A stretch of DNA of 64,000 nt, taken from the NCBI RefSeq assembly GCF_963583255.1, contig NC_084809.1, positions 8,009,215-8,073,214 on the forward strand, given 5' to 3'. A program made the translations under genes and the position numbers. This document shows, piece after piece, positions 21,064-31,588 of this stretch (positions are counted from its first letter, which is position 1; each line of letters starts with the position of its first letter). The stretch is from Pyrus communis (taxonomy: Eukaryota > Streptophyta > Magnoliopsida > Rosales > Rosaceae). The notes below the pieces were generated by a model. That model saw nothing but the letters and a program-made list of their open reading frames with translations. It had not been told where the DNA came from and did no database searches.

Positions 21064-24000
21064 CTAATATCGTTTCCCAAGAATGAGGCCGATGATCGCA
21101 AACACCACAGCCACTCCCACGATGAACTTAACACTCGGCATTGGGGAAGCCTCTGCCTCTCTTTTCGCTGCAGCCGCCTTAATGCTTTCAGCCTACAATT
21201 CGTCAGAGTCAGAAAGAATATTTAAAAAAGTTTGGCTGCAGCCGCCTTAATGCTTTGCAGCCGCCTTAATGCTTTTAGCCGCAAAATAATTACAAAAAAG
21301 TTTGGTGCAAACCTGAGATTGTAGTTTCTGCCATTGAGAAGAATGCTGCTGCATTAAATCTTCAATAGTCGTTTTTGTAGCCTGAAGTTGTTCAACTGAT
21401 TCATCATTCTCAGCAACAGCAGTGGAATATTTCGCTTCAAGGTCACTTTGTTTGGACTCGTATGTAGACACATCTTCTTTAAGCTTTATATTTGCTTCAG
21501 CTAGTTTTCTGCTCTCTTCTTCAAAGTGAGCTGACTTGGTTTGCAGTTCCTTGAGAGAATTCTGCAATAAAGGCTTCTCAACAACCTCAGCCTTGAGATT
21601 TTCAACCTCAGATTTTAAAGCAGCTTCTCCTGTTTTTTGTTCCTTGAGCTGTTCTTCAAGGTTAGATATCGCTAGCTGGAGTTCCTTCTTAGTATTCTGA
21701 TGCACTTCATTAAGCAGGTTGTTCTCATCGGTAAGTGAAGATATCTGTGGCGAACAGATGTAGCTAATAACCATAAAGCAATAGTATTTAGCCGCAAAAT
21801 AATTACAAAAAAGTTTGGTGCAAACCTGAGATTGTAGTTTCTGCCCTTGAGAAGAATGCTGCTGCATTAAATCTTCAATAGTCCTTTTTGCAGCCTGAAG
21901 TTGTTCAACTGATTCATCATTCTCAGCAACAGCAGTGGAATATTTTGCTTCAAGGTCACTTTGTTTGGACTCGTATGTAGACACATCTTCTTTAAGCTTT
22001 ATATTTGCCTCAACTAGTTTTCTGCTCTTTTCTTCAAAGTGAGCTGACTTGGTTTGCAGTTCCTTGAGAGAATTCTGCAATAAAGGCTTCTCAGCAGCCT
22101 CAGCCTTGAGATTTTCAACCTCAGATTTTAAAGTAGCTTCTCCTGCTTTTTGTTCCTTGAGCTGTTCTTCAAGGTTAGATATCGCTAGCTGGAGTTCCTT
22201 CTTAGTATTCTGATGCACTTTATCAAGCAGGTTGTTCTCATCGGTAAGCGAAGATATCTGTGGCGAAGAGATGTAGCTAATAACCATAAAGCAATAGTAT
22301 TTAGCTGCAACATAATTACAAAAAAGTTTGGTGCAAACCTGAGATTGTAGTTTCTGCCCTTGAGAAGAATGTTGTTGCATTAAATCTTCAATAGTCTTTT
22401 TTGCAGCCTGAAGTTTTTCAACTGATTCATCATTCTCAGCAATAGCAGTGGAATATTTTGCTTCAAGGTCACTTTGTTTGGACTCGTATGTAGACACATC
22501 TTCTTTAAGCTTTATATTTGCCTCAACTAGTTTTCTGCTTTCTTCTTCACAGTGAGCTAACTTGTTTTGCAGTTCCTTGAGAGAATTCTGCAATAAAGGC
22601 TTCTCAGCAGCCTCAGCCTTGAGATTTTCAACATCAGATTTTAAAGCAGCTTATCCTGCTTTTTGTTCCTTGAGCTGTTCTTCAAGGTTGGATATCACTA
22701 GCTGGAGTTCCTTCTTAGTATTTTGATGCACTTCATTAAGCTGGCGGTTCTCATCCATAAGCGAAGATATCTGTGGCAAACAGATGTAGCTAATGACCAT
22801 AAAGCAACAATATTTAGCCGCAAAATAATTACAAAAATGTTTGGTGCAAACCTGAGATTGTAGTTTCTGCCCTTGAGAATAATGCTGCTGCGTTAAATCT
22901 TCAATAGTCTTTTTTGCATCCTGAAGTTGTTCAACCGATTTGTGCTTCTCAGCAACGGCAGTGGAATATTTTGCTTCAAGGTCACGTTGTTTGGACTTGG
23001 ATGTAGACACATCTTCTTTAAGCTTTATATTTGCCTCAGCTAGTTTTCTTCTCTCTTCTTCACAGTGAGCTAACTTGTTTTGCAGTTCCTTGAGAGAATT
23101 CTGCAATAAAGGTTTCTCAGCAGCCTCAACCTTGAGATTTTTAACCTCAGATTTTAAAGTAGCTTCTCCTGCTTTTTGTTCCTTGAGCTGTTCTTCAAGG
23201 TTGGATATCACTAGCTGGAGTTCCTTCTTAGTATTTTGATGCACTTCATTAAGCAGGCGGTTCTCATCTATAAGCGAAGATATCTGTGGCAAACAGATGT
23301 AGCTAATGACCATAAAGCAACAATATTTAGCCGCAAAATAATTACAAAAATGTTTGGTGCAAACCTGAGATTGTAGTTTCTGCCCTTGAGAAGAATGCTG
23401 CTGCGTTAAATCTTCAATAGTCATTTCTGCATCCTGAAGTTGTTCAACTGATTTGTGCTTCTCAGCAACGGCAGTGGAATATTTTGCTTCAAGGTCACGT
23501 TGTTTGGACTTGCATGTAGACACATCTTCTTTACGCTTTTTATTTGCCTCAGCTAGTCTTCTGCTCTCTTCTTCACAGTGAGCTAACTTGGTTTGCAGTT
23601 CCTTGAGAGAATTCTGCAATAAAGATTTCTCAGCAGCCTCAGCCTTGAGATTTTTAACCTCAGATTTTAAAGCAGCTTCTCCTGCTTTTTGTTCCTTGAG
23701 CTTTTCTTCAAGGTTGGATATCACTTGGTGGAGTTCCTTCTTAGTATTTTGAAGCACTTCATTAAGCAGGCGGTTCTCATCCATAAGCGAAGATATCTGT
23801 GGCAAATAGATGTAACTAATAACCATAAAGCAACACTATTTAGTCGCAAAATAATTACAAAAATTTTTGGTGCAAACCTGCGATTGTAGTTTCTGCCCTT
23901 GAGAAGAATGCTGCTGCGTTAAATCTTCAATAGTCCTTTCTGCATCCTGAAGTTGTTCAACTGATTTGTGCTTCTCAGCAACGGCAGTGGAATATTTTGC

Positions 24001-24207
24001 TTCAAGGTCAAGTTGTTTGGACTTGCATGTAGACACATCTTCTTTAAGCTTTATATTTGCCTCAGCTAGTTTTCTTCTCTCTTCTTCAATGGTTGTTGAC
24101 TTGGTTTGCAGTTCTTTGAGAGAATTCTGCAATAAAGGTTTCTCAGCAGCCACAGCCTTGAGATTTCTAACCTCATATATTAAAGAAGCTTCTCGTGCTC
24201 TTTGTTG
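21064..24207 (-). pseudogene. Rearranged PICC-type coiled-coil gene, copy P1
   Basis: A 5'-truncated copy of the gene at 53410-58231. From 5' it has a partial repeat exon (23878-24207, cut off at the junction with the next copy), five full 432-bp coiled-coil exons, then a fused 129-bp terminal exon (21064-21192). The terminal exon joins the IKAAAA segment directly to the C-terminal membrane anchor (SVKFIVGVAV...). A TAA at 22651-22653 replaces a conserved Glu codon in the third unit from the 5' end. The sixth intron (before 21313) has lost its 3' half: sequence jumps from it into a second SIKAAA piece. No start codon or N-terminal region is present, so I call it a pseudogene. Transcription is unknown. 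Confidence 0.85.
21313..24207 (-). repeat. 513-bp exon-intron tandem array, P1
   Basis: Six introns start at exact 513-bp steps (donor ends at 21312, 21825, 22338, 22851, 23364 and 23877). Each full unit is a 432-bp exon (144 codons) plus an 81-bp intron, all in phase 0. The exon peptide runs from ISSLxDEN through LKELQTKSAHFEEE to GQKLQSQ. There are no indels between units, so the array formed recently or has been homogenised. Confidence 0.95.
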
Positions 24208-24621
24208 GTTGACCGCGGCCAGCCTTCAGGGATGTGAATTAGTTGGGCAAGTTCCTACAACAAACAATTACAAGTAGGTAGTTTACATGGTAGAAAAATG
24301 AGGCTTTGTAGCTGACAATAAAAAATAGTTGTCGAACGAGTTTTCAATTTTCAAATTTCAAAAAAAAAAGAAGAATAAAAACTGAAAATTAAATACTTAG
24401 CAAACGGCCATGAAGTAATTTCATTTAGGGATCCGACCACATGACTCGAAAACAACTGAGACCGTCATCTTCTTTTCGTATCAACAAACACACAAATACT
24501 TATATTTCCGAAAGCATCTGCAACCCAATATACAAACTAAATACAAACTTGAATAATACATAACCATCTGTGTTTTGCTTTGCAAACAGCCAAGGGGATA
24601 GCAAAAACACAAAAACTTGAT

Positions 24622-27194
24622 CTAGTATCGTTTCTCGAGGATGAGGCCAATGATCGTAGACACCATAGCCACTCCCACGATGAACTTAACACTCGACATT
24701 GGGGAAGCCTCTGCCTCTCTTTTCGATGCAGTCACCTTAATGCTTTCAACCTACAATTCGTCTGAGTCAGAAAGAATATTTAAAAGAAGAATGTGCCCCG
24801 TTCTTTGGCCGCCCAAGAGCTTATATGTGGATTTTTTTTTTCAGGGAAATTGATTTCTACCTCTTTTTCCAGTTGAGCTTCAGTTTTCATCAATTTCTCT
24901 TCGAGATCCTTGAGGCAATTCTGCAACAAAAGTTTCTCAGCAACCTCAGCCTTGAGATTTTCAACTCAGATCTTAAAGCAACTTCTCCTGCTTTTTGTTC
25001 CTTGAGCTGTCCTTCAAGGTTGGATATCACTTGCTGCAGTTCCTTCTTAGTATTTTGATGCACTTCATTAAGCAACATGTTCTCATCTGTAAGCGAAGAT
25101 ATCTGTGGCAAACGAATGTAGCTAATAACCATAAAGCAACAGTATTTAGCCGCAAAATAATTACAAAAAAGTTTGGTGCAAACCTGAGATTCTAGTTTCT
25201 GCCCTTGAGAAGAATGCTGCTGCATTAAATCTTCAATAGTCCTTTTTGCGGCCTGAAGTTGTTCAACTGATTCATCCTTCTCAGCAACAGCAGTGGAATA
25301 TTTTGCTTCAAGGTCACTTTGTTTGGACTCGTATGTAGACACATCTTCTTTAAGCTTTATATTTGCCTCAGCTAGTTTTCTGCTCTCTTCTTCATAGGGA
25401 GCTAACTTAGTTTGCAGTTCCTTGAGAGAATTCTGCAACAAAGTTTTCTCAGCAACCTCAGCCTTGAGATTTTCAACCTCAGATTTTAAAGCAGCTTCTC
25501 CTGCCTTTTGTTCCTTGACCAGTTCTTCAAGGTTAGATATCGCTTGCTGGAGTTCCTTCTTAGTATTTTGATGCACTTCATTAAGCAGGTTGTTCTCATC
25601 CGTAAGCGAAGATATCTGTGGCAAACAGATGTAGCTAATAACCATAAAGAAACAACATTTAGCCGCAAAATAATTACAAAAAAGTTTGGTGCAAACCTGA
25701 GATTGTAGTTTCTGCCCTTGAGAAGAATGCTGCTGCTTTAAATCTTCAATTGTCCTTTTTGCAGCCTGAAGTTGTTCAACTGATTCATCCTTCTCAGCAA
25801 CAGCAGTGGAATATTTTGCTTCAAGGTCACTTTGTTTGGACTCGTATGTAGACACATCTTCTTTAAGCTTGATATTTGCCTCAGCTAGTTTTCTTCTCTC
25901 TTCGTCAAAGTGAGCTGACTTGGTTTGCAGTTCCTTGAGAGAATTCTGCAACAAAGGCTTCTCAGCAGCCTCAACCTTGAGATTGTCAACCTCAGATTTT
26001 AAAGCAGCTTCTCCTGCTTTTTGTTCCTTAGGCTGTTCTTCAAGGTTGAATATCACCTGCTGGAGTTCTTTCTTAGTATTTTGACGCACTTCATTAAGCA
26101 GGCGGTTCTCATCCATAAGCGAAGATATCTGTGGCAAACAAATGCAGCTAATAACCATAAAGCAACAATATTTAGCCGCAAAATAATTACAAAAAAGTTT
26201 GGTGCAAACCTGAGATTGTAGTTTCTGCCCTTGAGAAGAATGCTGCTGCTTTAAATCTTCAATTGTCCTTTTTGCAGCCTGAAGTTGTTCAACTGATTCA
26301 TCGTTCTTAGCAACAGCAGTGGAATATTTTGCTTCAAGGTCACTTTGTTTGGACTCGTATGTAGAGACATCTTCTTTAAGCTTTATATTTGCCTCAGCTA
26401 GTTTTCTGCTCTCATCCATAAGCGAAGATATCTTTGGCAAACAAATGTAGCTAATAACCATAAAGCAACAATATTTAGCCGCAAAATAATTACAAAAAAG
26501 TTTGGTGCAAACCTGAGATTGTAGTTTCTGCCATTGAGAAGAATGCTGCTGCTTTAAATCTTCAATTGTCCTTTTTGCAGCCTGAAGTTGTTCAACTGAT
26601 TCATCCTTCTCAGCAACAGCAGTGGAATATTTTGCTTCAAGGTCACTTTGTTTGGACTCGTATGTAGACACATCTTCTTTAAGCTTTATATTTGCCTCAA
26701 CTAGTTTTCTGCTCTCTTCTTCACAGTGAGCTGACTTGGTTTGCAGTTCCTTGAGAGAATTCTGCAATAAAGGCTTCTCAGTAACCTCAGCCTTGAGATT
26801 TTTAACCTCAGATTTTAAAGCATCTTCTCTTGTTTTTTGTTCCTTGAGCTGTTCTTCAAGGTTAGATATCGCTTGCTGGAGTTCCTTCTTAGTATTTTCA
26901 TACACTTCATAATTATTCGTAGGCGTAGATTCCTGTGGCAAACAGATGTAGCTAATAACCATAAAGCAACAATATTTAGCCACAAAATAATTACAAAAAA
27001 GTTTGGTGCAAACCACTGACCTGTTGTCCCATTAGCTTCCAAATCTCTCTGACTGAATGTTTCAATGGCTTCTTGCAACTTCGTTTCAGCTTCCACAATG
27101 CGGGCTTCAGAAGTAGAATGAAGTTCTAAGGCTCTAGAGTGCTTATCTGTTAATTTTTCAACACTGCTCTTGTGCAAAGGCTTTGAACTGCATC
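24622..27194 (-). pseudogene. Rearranged PICC-type coiled-coil gene, copy P2
   Basis: From 5': an exon starting at 27194 that matches the LHKSSVEELTDKHSRAL region of the intact gene, a break after EAN, then amplified coiled-coil exons, and the fused 129-bp terminal exon (24622-24750) with the tail anchor. One unit is internally shortened (303-bp spacing between introns at 26204 and 26507) and the next is 501 bp; both still keep the frame. A one-base deletion near 24965 shifts the last coiled-coil exon and ends it before the anchor. The 5' junction intron has mismatched phases. A golgin-like exon lies upstream. Probably a pseudogene, though most of it is open. Confidence 0.82.
25103..27013 (-). 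repeat. 513-bp exon-intron tandem array, P2
   Basis: Introns of 81 bp with donor ends at 25183, 25696, 26209, 26512 and 27013 give spacings of 513, 513, 303 and 501 bp. All spacings are multiples of three. The short unit fuses LMDE directly to SRKLAEAN, deleting 210 bp of the exon. Confidence 0.92.
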
Positions 27195-27320
27195 CTAACA
27201 GCATGTGTAAAAACAAGGAAGAGGATGCACCAACTCATTAGTGGGTAAAGTCTTTTGGCAGCGTCCCGACTCCAAACCAAAACAAAAATAAAAAGATGCA
27301 GGACAATTCGAAGACAATAC

Positions 27321-27398
27321 CTGGTGACTGGGAAGACGACCGATCATCCAACTCACTGACAACTAGCTTTGCCCTTGGATCAACAACTTCAAACAAAT
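27321..27398 (-). pseudogene. Captured golgin-84-like exon 2 (copy 1)
   Basis: A 78-bp exon between a GCCTCAG acceptor and a CAG|GTATTG donor. It encodes DLFEVVDPRAKLVVSELDDR and then SSSQSP, which closely resembles the N-terminal coiled-coil Golgi protein golgin candidate 1 (golgin-84-like) just after its first few residues. Spliced to the exon beginning at 27194 it stays in frame and gives SPGCSSKPLHKSSVEEL, a golgin/PICC chimera. No golgin first exon or ATG is identifiable upstream. The family call is from memory and needs a search. Confidence 0.6.
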
Positions 27399-28383
27399 CT
27401 GAGGCCAAAGGAAAAAGTTACAAACTTTACACATCAAGGGCACAAGAAATGTTGCGGTAATACAAGGAACTCTGACATGGAGCTTCTACAGGGATGATCT
27501 ATATAGTAAACGATCGTATCCTATGGACCAGATCGAACTGACAATACTGGTTTGATACCAAGAAGAACACGATTGATCAAGGGCACATGCTAATATGAAT
27601 AACTAGCCAGATTTCTCAGGCTCACTTTCATATCATATTCGCAGAATTCATGAAATGTGGATTCCCCACTATATACAATATATTCAAAACTACCATTTAA
27701 TCGCCTTTTTTCGGTTTCTAATGACTCCAAATTGAAATTTCTATTTCAAAATGAAGTTCTAAACACAATTCAATAAAGAAACGCACAATGCCAATGACAT
27801 CAGAATCACCAAACGTGCAAATCCAAACTTAACCCGGTTTTCGCAACCATATTATCCGTAAAACACCTCAAATAATTACAATTAGTGATTAAGCATAAGA
27901 TCAAACCTAAAAAACATTTCAAATCCAAATGCAAACCAAATTAACCAATGGAGCAGCTTCCACGGAAGAAATGGGAGAGATTAAAAGCTCGAATTCGAGA
28001 GATTGCCTAACCGAACAGCAATGCATCAAAACCACCGCCAGATTAGATTCTTACTTAGCTATTAAGCTTGGGATGTTTAGTGATTGGTTATATATATTCT
28101 TAACTATCTTGCATGAATTGCAGAAATATAAATCTTGAGAGAAAGGAATAACATGAAAAGCAATCTTGTGTGAGAAGATAGAGCTCAGAATCTTTTAGAG
28201 AGAGAGAGTGTTTATTACAATATAACCAACCGATTGCAAATGAGAGAGGGAAAAGATCTTTATGCAAGGTATTTCGAAGACTACTTAATTCTAAAGCTAT
28301 CACTGACATGGCAATTGCCTAGGTGGCATGTATATCCAATATCCCCCCTCAATCATTAATGGGATAGTCGAGATTAAGATCAG
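27399..28383. other. Leader region of the chimeric coiled-coil copies
   Basis: Non-coding by my reading. It recurs at 41879-42143 plus 45376-46042, and at 51075-52062. The right part (about 28140-28340) has LTR-like traits on the minus strand: a stretch like TCTCTCTAAAAGATTCTGAG before CTCTATCTTCTCACACAAG, and on the plus strand ATATCCCCCCTCAATC, like a polypurine tract next to an LTR end. It may be a remnant promoter, which I cannot prove. Confidence 0.4.
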
Positions 28384-28633
28384 CGGCTTAATGATCTTGT
28401 TTTCGTTCATTACAACCTCAGACTAAAACACAAGTGGAAACCATAGGTTCTGTTGATTTGTATTTCCAATGTTCTTTGGTCCAAGAAAACAGATGTTTTG
28501 CTAATCAACTGTCTTGTAGGGTTCATAAGCACAAAGAACAGGAGTACGCGGATCCTATATCATTTGACCGCGACAGCATTGCCGAAGAGTGCGTAGCAGA
28601 GATGGAGATGCACCAAGAAGACACTGAAAATCC
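28384..28633 (+). pseudogene. hAT gene 3' fragment (end of exon 2, intron 2, exon 3)
   Basis: Matches 19977-20226 of the intact hAT gene: the RLNDLVF end of exon 2, intron 2 and most of exon 3 (SIAEECVAEMEMHQEDTENP). It breaks off after GAAAATCC and is fused to an unrelated segment. The TAGGGTTCAT acceptor area is retained. Non-functional alone. Confidence 0.85.
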
Positions 28634-28750
28634 AATACAGCATTCTTTTGGAAGCAACAACAAACTGGGATCGGACTCATTTCTTTCTCACTAAAGTTGA
28701 ACGCAGATATTACAGTTGTCTCCCTCCCTTCACTAGTACTACAAGTCCAC
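28634..28750. other. Segment X, unidentified, fused to hAT fragments (copy 1)
   Basis: A segment of about 115 bp starting AATACAGCATTCTTTTGG and ending near ACTACAAGTCCACATACC. It recurs at 29896-30006 and 52310-52430, always directly after the broken hAT exon 3. It is open on the minus strand (MSPIPVCCCFQKNAVLDF) and in one plus frame (TNWDRTHF...). I cannot assign it to a family. Confidence 0.5.
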
Positions 28751-28906
28751 ATACCTCTGAAAAACCAACAACCTCTCAAAAACCAAGCTTGAAAGCACAA
28801 AAACAAAGCCTTCAATCTTTCTGTGGATAATGTCCACAAAGCGAAACAATTAACGAAGTAATCAACCAAAACCTGACGGACAAACCCGAAAACACAAAAA
28901 CTTGAT

Positions 28907-29468
28907 CTAGTATCGTTTTCCAAGAATGAGGCCGATGATCACAGACACCACAGCCACTCCCACGATGAACTTAACGCTTGTCATTGGGGAAGCCGCAGTT
29001 GTATGTGTATGGATATTTGCAGATGATGAGGTTTGAGCAGGTGTTGCTTCTGACTTCTTCTTGCTCTTCCTTTTCGATGGAGTTGAAATGGTTGATCCAA
29101 TGTCCCTGGATTTCACTTCCAGTCCGGCTACACTGCCTCCATCACCCTGCAACACGATCATTTAAACATAAGTAAATTTAATCTCCCGCTCGAATTCTTG
29201 TAAGTTAAAAGCCTTGTGCAAGCTGAAACCCTTTTGGTATGGTTTAATGTTTTCATTTCCCCGAGTTGTTTTCGACAATTAAGTCCAAAAAATTGACATC
29301 TACTGAGAGCTTAAGATTACGTAACTAGCGTATGCTGTTTTCGGAATTTCTACTGTGGTGGTAACTATAAAGTGAGTTGGAAACAGAAATAAACATACCC
29401 TTTCTGTTACTTTGGTATCTGCCAGCTGCACTTTCTGCTCGAGCTCTTTGACTTGCTTATCTAGAAGA
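28907..29468 (-). pseudogene. PICC-type gene 3'-end fragment, un-fused form
   Basis: Carries the normal 240-bp last exon (28907-29146; GDGGSVAGLEVKSRD, a basic SKRKSKKK block, then the tail anchor) and part of the preceding exon (29399-29468; LLDKQVKELEQKVQLADT). It then breaks into repeated leader sequence at GAAGAGTG. It is nearly identical by eye to 53410-53970, unlike the fused terminal exons of P1-P4, so it was copied separately from the intact gene. Confidence 0.85.
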
Positions 29469-29643
29469 GTGTTTATTACAATATAACCAACCGATTGCAA
29501 ATGAGAGAGGGAAAAGATCTTTATGCAAGGTATTTCGAAGACTACTTAATTCTAAAGCTATCACTGACATGGCAATTGCCTACGTGGCATGTATATCCAA
29601 TATCCCCCCTCAATCATTAATGGGATAGTCCAGATTAAGATCA
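29469..29643. repeat. Second copy of the LTR-like leader piece
   Basis: Repeats about 28207-28383 (GTGTTTATTACAATATAACC through ATTAAGATCAG) almost exactly, joined directly to the broken coiled-coil exon at 29468. The join has a few bases of shared AGAG. Confidence 0.8.
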
Positions 29644-30006
29644 GCGGCTTAATGATCTTGTTTTCGTTCATTACAACCTCAGACTAAAACACAAGTGGAA
29701 ATCATAGGTTCTGTTGATTTGTATTTCCAATGTTCTTTGGTCCAAGAAAACAGATGTTTTGCTAATCAACTGTCTTGTAGGGTTCATAAGCACAAAGAAC
29801 AGGAGTACGCGGATCCTATATCATTTGACCGCGACAGCATTGCCGAAGAGTGTGTAGCAGAGATGGAGATGCACCAAGAAGACACTGAAAATCCAATACA
29901 GCATTCTTTTGGAAGCAACAACAAACTGGGATCGGACTCATTTCTATCTCACTAAAGTTGAACGCAGATATTACAGTTGTCTCCCTCCCTTCACTAGTAC
30001 TACAAG
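29644..30006 (+). pseudogene. hAT 3' fragment plus segment X (copy 2)
   Basis: Repeats 28384-28750: hAT exon 2 end, intron 2 and exon 3 to about 29895, then segment X to 30006. At 30007 it runs straight into the middle of hAT exon 1 of the next copy. Confidence 0.85.
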
Positions 30007-31588
30007 TCGGAGGGGTAGACCTTCTAAAGCAGCAACTGGTTCAGTTAATGCTGTTACGAAATTGAGTAATGCTTCACCTCCTGTTCCTATTGCATTAGGT
30101 ACTGTTTTTCCCAATTCAAATTTGTTGGAAAATGAAGACGTTGGCGTAAGTAATACAAATGTGAGTGTGAAGAAGAGGGTAAGGGATGAAAATGCTTTGG
30201 GGGCTGCGAATGATGGAACCATCGGCAATGATTACCAGGTAAAAAGGTTGAGCATTGAACAAATACATATGGCAATTGGTCAGTTTTTGTATGAAATTCA
30301 GGATCCCCTGGATGCAGTGAAGAACTCTGTTTATTTCCAGCCAATGATTGACGCAATTGCCTCTGGGGGAAAGGAGACTGTGGCACCCTCATATGATGAC
30401 ATTCGGGGTTGGATGTTGAAGAATGCAGTTGAAGAGATGAAGAGTGAAATTCAACAACACAAGGAAACTGGGGCGAGGACAGGCTGTTCTCTTCTAGTCA
30501 ACCAATGGAATTCTGAAAAGGGTAGAACTTTGCTAAATTTTGCAGTGTACTCTCCTGAAGGAACAATCTATTTGAAATCTGTGGATGCTTCTTACTTTAT
30601 TTTTTCCCCAGATGCTTTGTTTGCATTTTTCATGGAAGTGGTGGAAGAAATTGGAGTGGGACATGTTTTGCAAGTCATTACAAATAGTGAAGAGCAATTT
30701 TCTGTTGTTGGGAAGAAGTTGATGGATACGTTCCCTACCCTGTACTGGTCTCCCTGTTCCAGTGCTTGCATAGATTCGATTCTCGAGGATTTCGGAAAAG
30801 TTGAGTGGATAAATTCTGTAATTGAACAGGCTGGATCTATTACAAGATTTATCTACAAACACGTTGTCATTTTGAACATGATGAGAAGGTATACGTTTGG
30901 GAATGACATTGTTAGGCTGGGAGTATCTAGGTTTGCAACAAACTTTATGACGTTGAAACAAATGGCTGACCTTAAATATAATTTGCAGTCGATGGTTACT
31001 TCAAACGAGTGGACGGGCTGCCCCTTTTCTAAAACACCAGAAGGATCGGCAGTGTTAGATATATTCAGTAATCAGTCATTTTGGTCTTCGTGCATTTTGA
31101 TCACCCGTTTAACAAATCCGCTCTTGCGAGTTTTGAGAATTGTTGGTAGCCAGAAGAGGCCAGCGATGGGATATGTTTTTGCAGGGATGTATCGAGCAAA
31201 AGAAACAATCAAAATAGAACTTGTCAAGAAAGAAGAATATATGGTGTACTGGAACATTATAGATCACAGATGGAAAAAATTGTGGGATTTTCCCCTTCAC
31301 GCTGCAGGATTTTACCTTAATCCCAAGTTCTTTTATAGCTTCAAAGGAGACATGCATAATGAAATTGTGTCGACGATGTTTGACTGCATAGAGAGATTGG
31401 TTCCTGATATAAAACTCCAAGATGAAGTAATCAAAGAGATCAACTTGTACAAAAATGCTGTTGGAGATTTGGGGAGGAATTTGGCAGTCCGAGCAAGGGA
31501 CAATCTGCGTCCTGGTGAGAATAGTTCATTAGAATGCATTGTTATTTTGTGTCGCATAGTTTCTTTAGTTACTTGGCTATACATGTAG
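30007..31588 (+). pseudogene. hAT-derived gene, 5'-truncated chimeric copy H2
   Basis: Starts in mid exon 1 (RRGRPSKAATGSVNAV) and reads through the DUF659-like core to a TAG in what is intron 1 sequence of the intact gene. Exons 2-4 are missing. The upstream segment X is open in the same frame, so a fused frame of about 560 codons exists from 29909, but it has no ATG before hAT codons. After the stop a short repeat of the gene end (AGAATGCATTGTTATTTTG) precedes the sharp junction to block A copy 2 at 31636. Lacking both the BED finger and the dimerisation end, it is a pseudogene. Confidence 0.9.

Larger units (their letters stand above)
14890..21226. repeat. Segmental duplication block A, copy 1
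   Basis: This 6.3-kb block is repeated in the same orientation at 31636-37972, with only scattered differences by eye. It contains the Cassandra solo LTR, a MITE-like element, the hAT-derived gene with its leader, and the 3' end of a coiled-coil gene copy. A (CA)n tract at about 15247-15262 is shorter than its partner at about 31994-32013. The left border is sharp: homology starts at CTTTTTAACAGGCC. Confidence 0.9.

Noticed and set aside
21313..24207. CRISPR-like or satellite array because of exact spacing
   Set aside because: The period is 513 bp, the unit is a coding exon plus intron, and the context is plant nuclear DNA.
27321..27398. Random open frame instead of an exon
   Set aside because: The splice sites, phase and peptide are retained in three copies, and the peptide resembles a golgin N-terminus. 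I kept it as a probable captured exon at moderate confidence.
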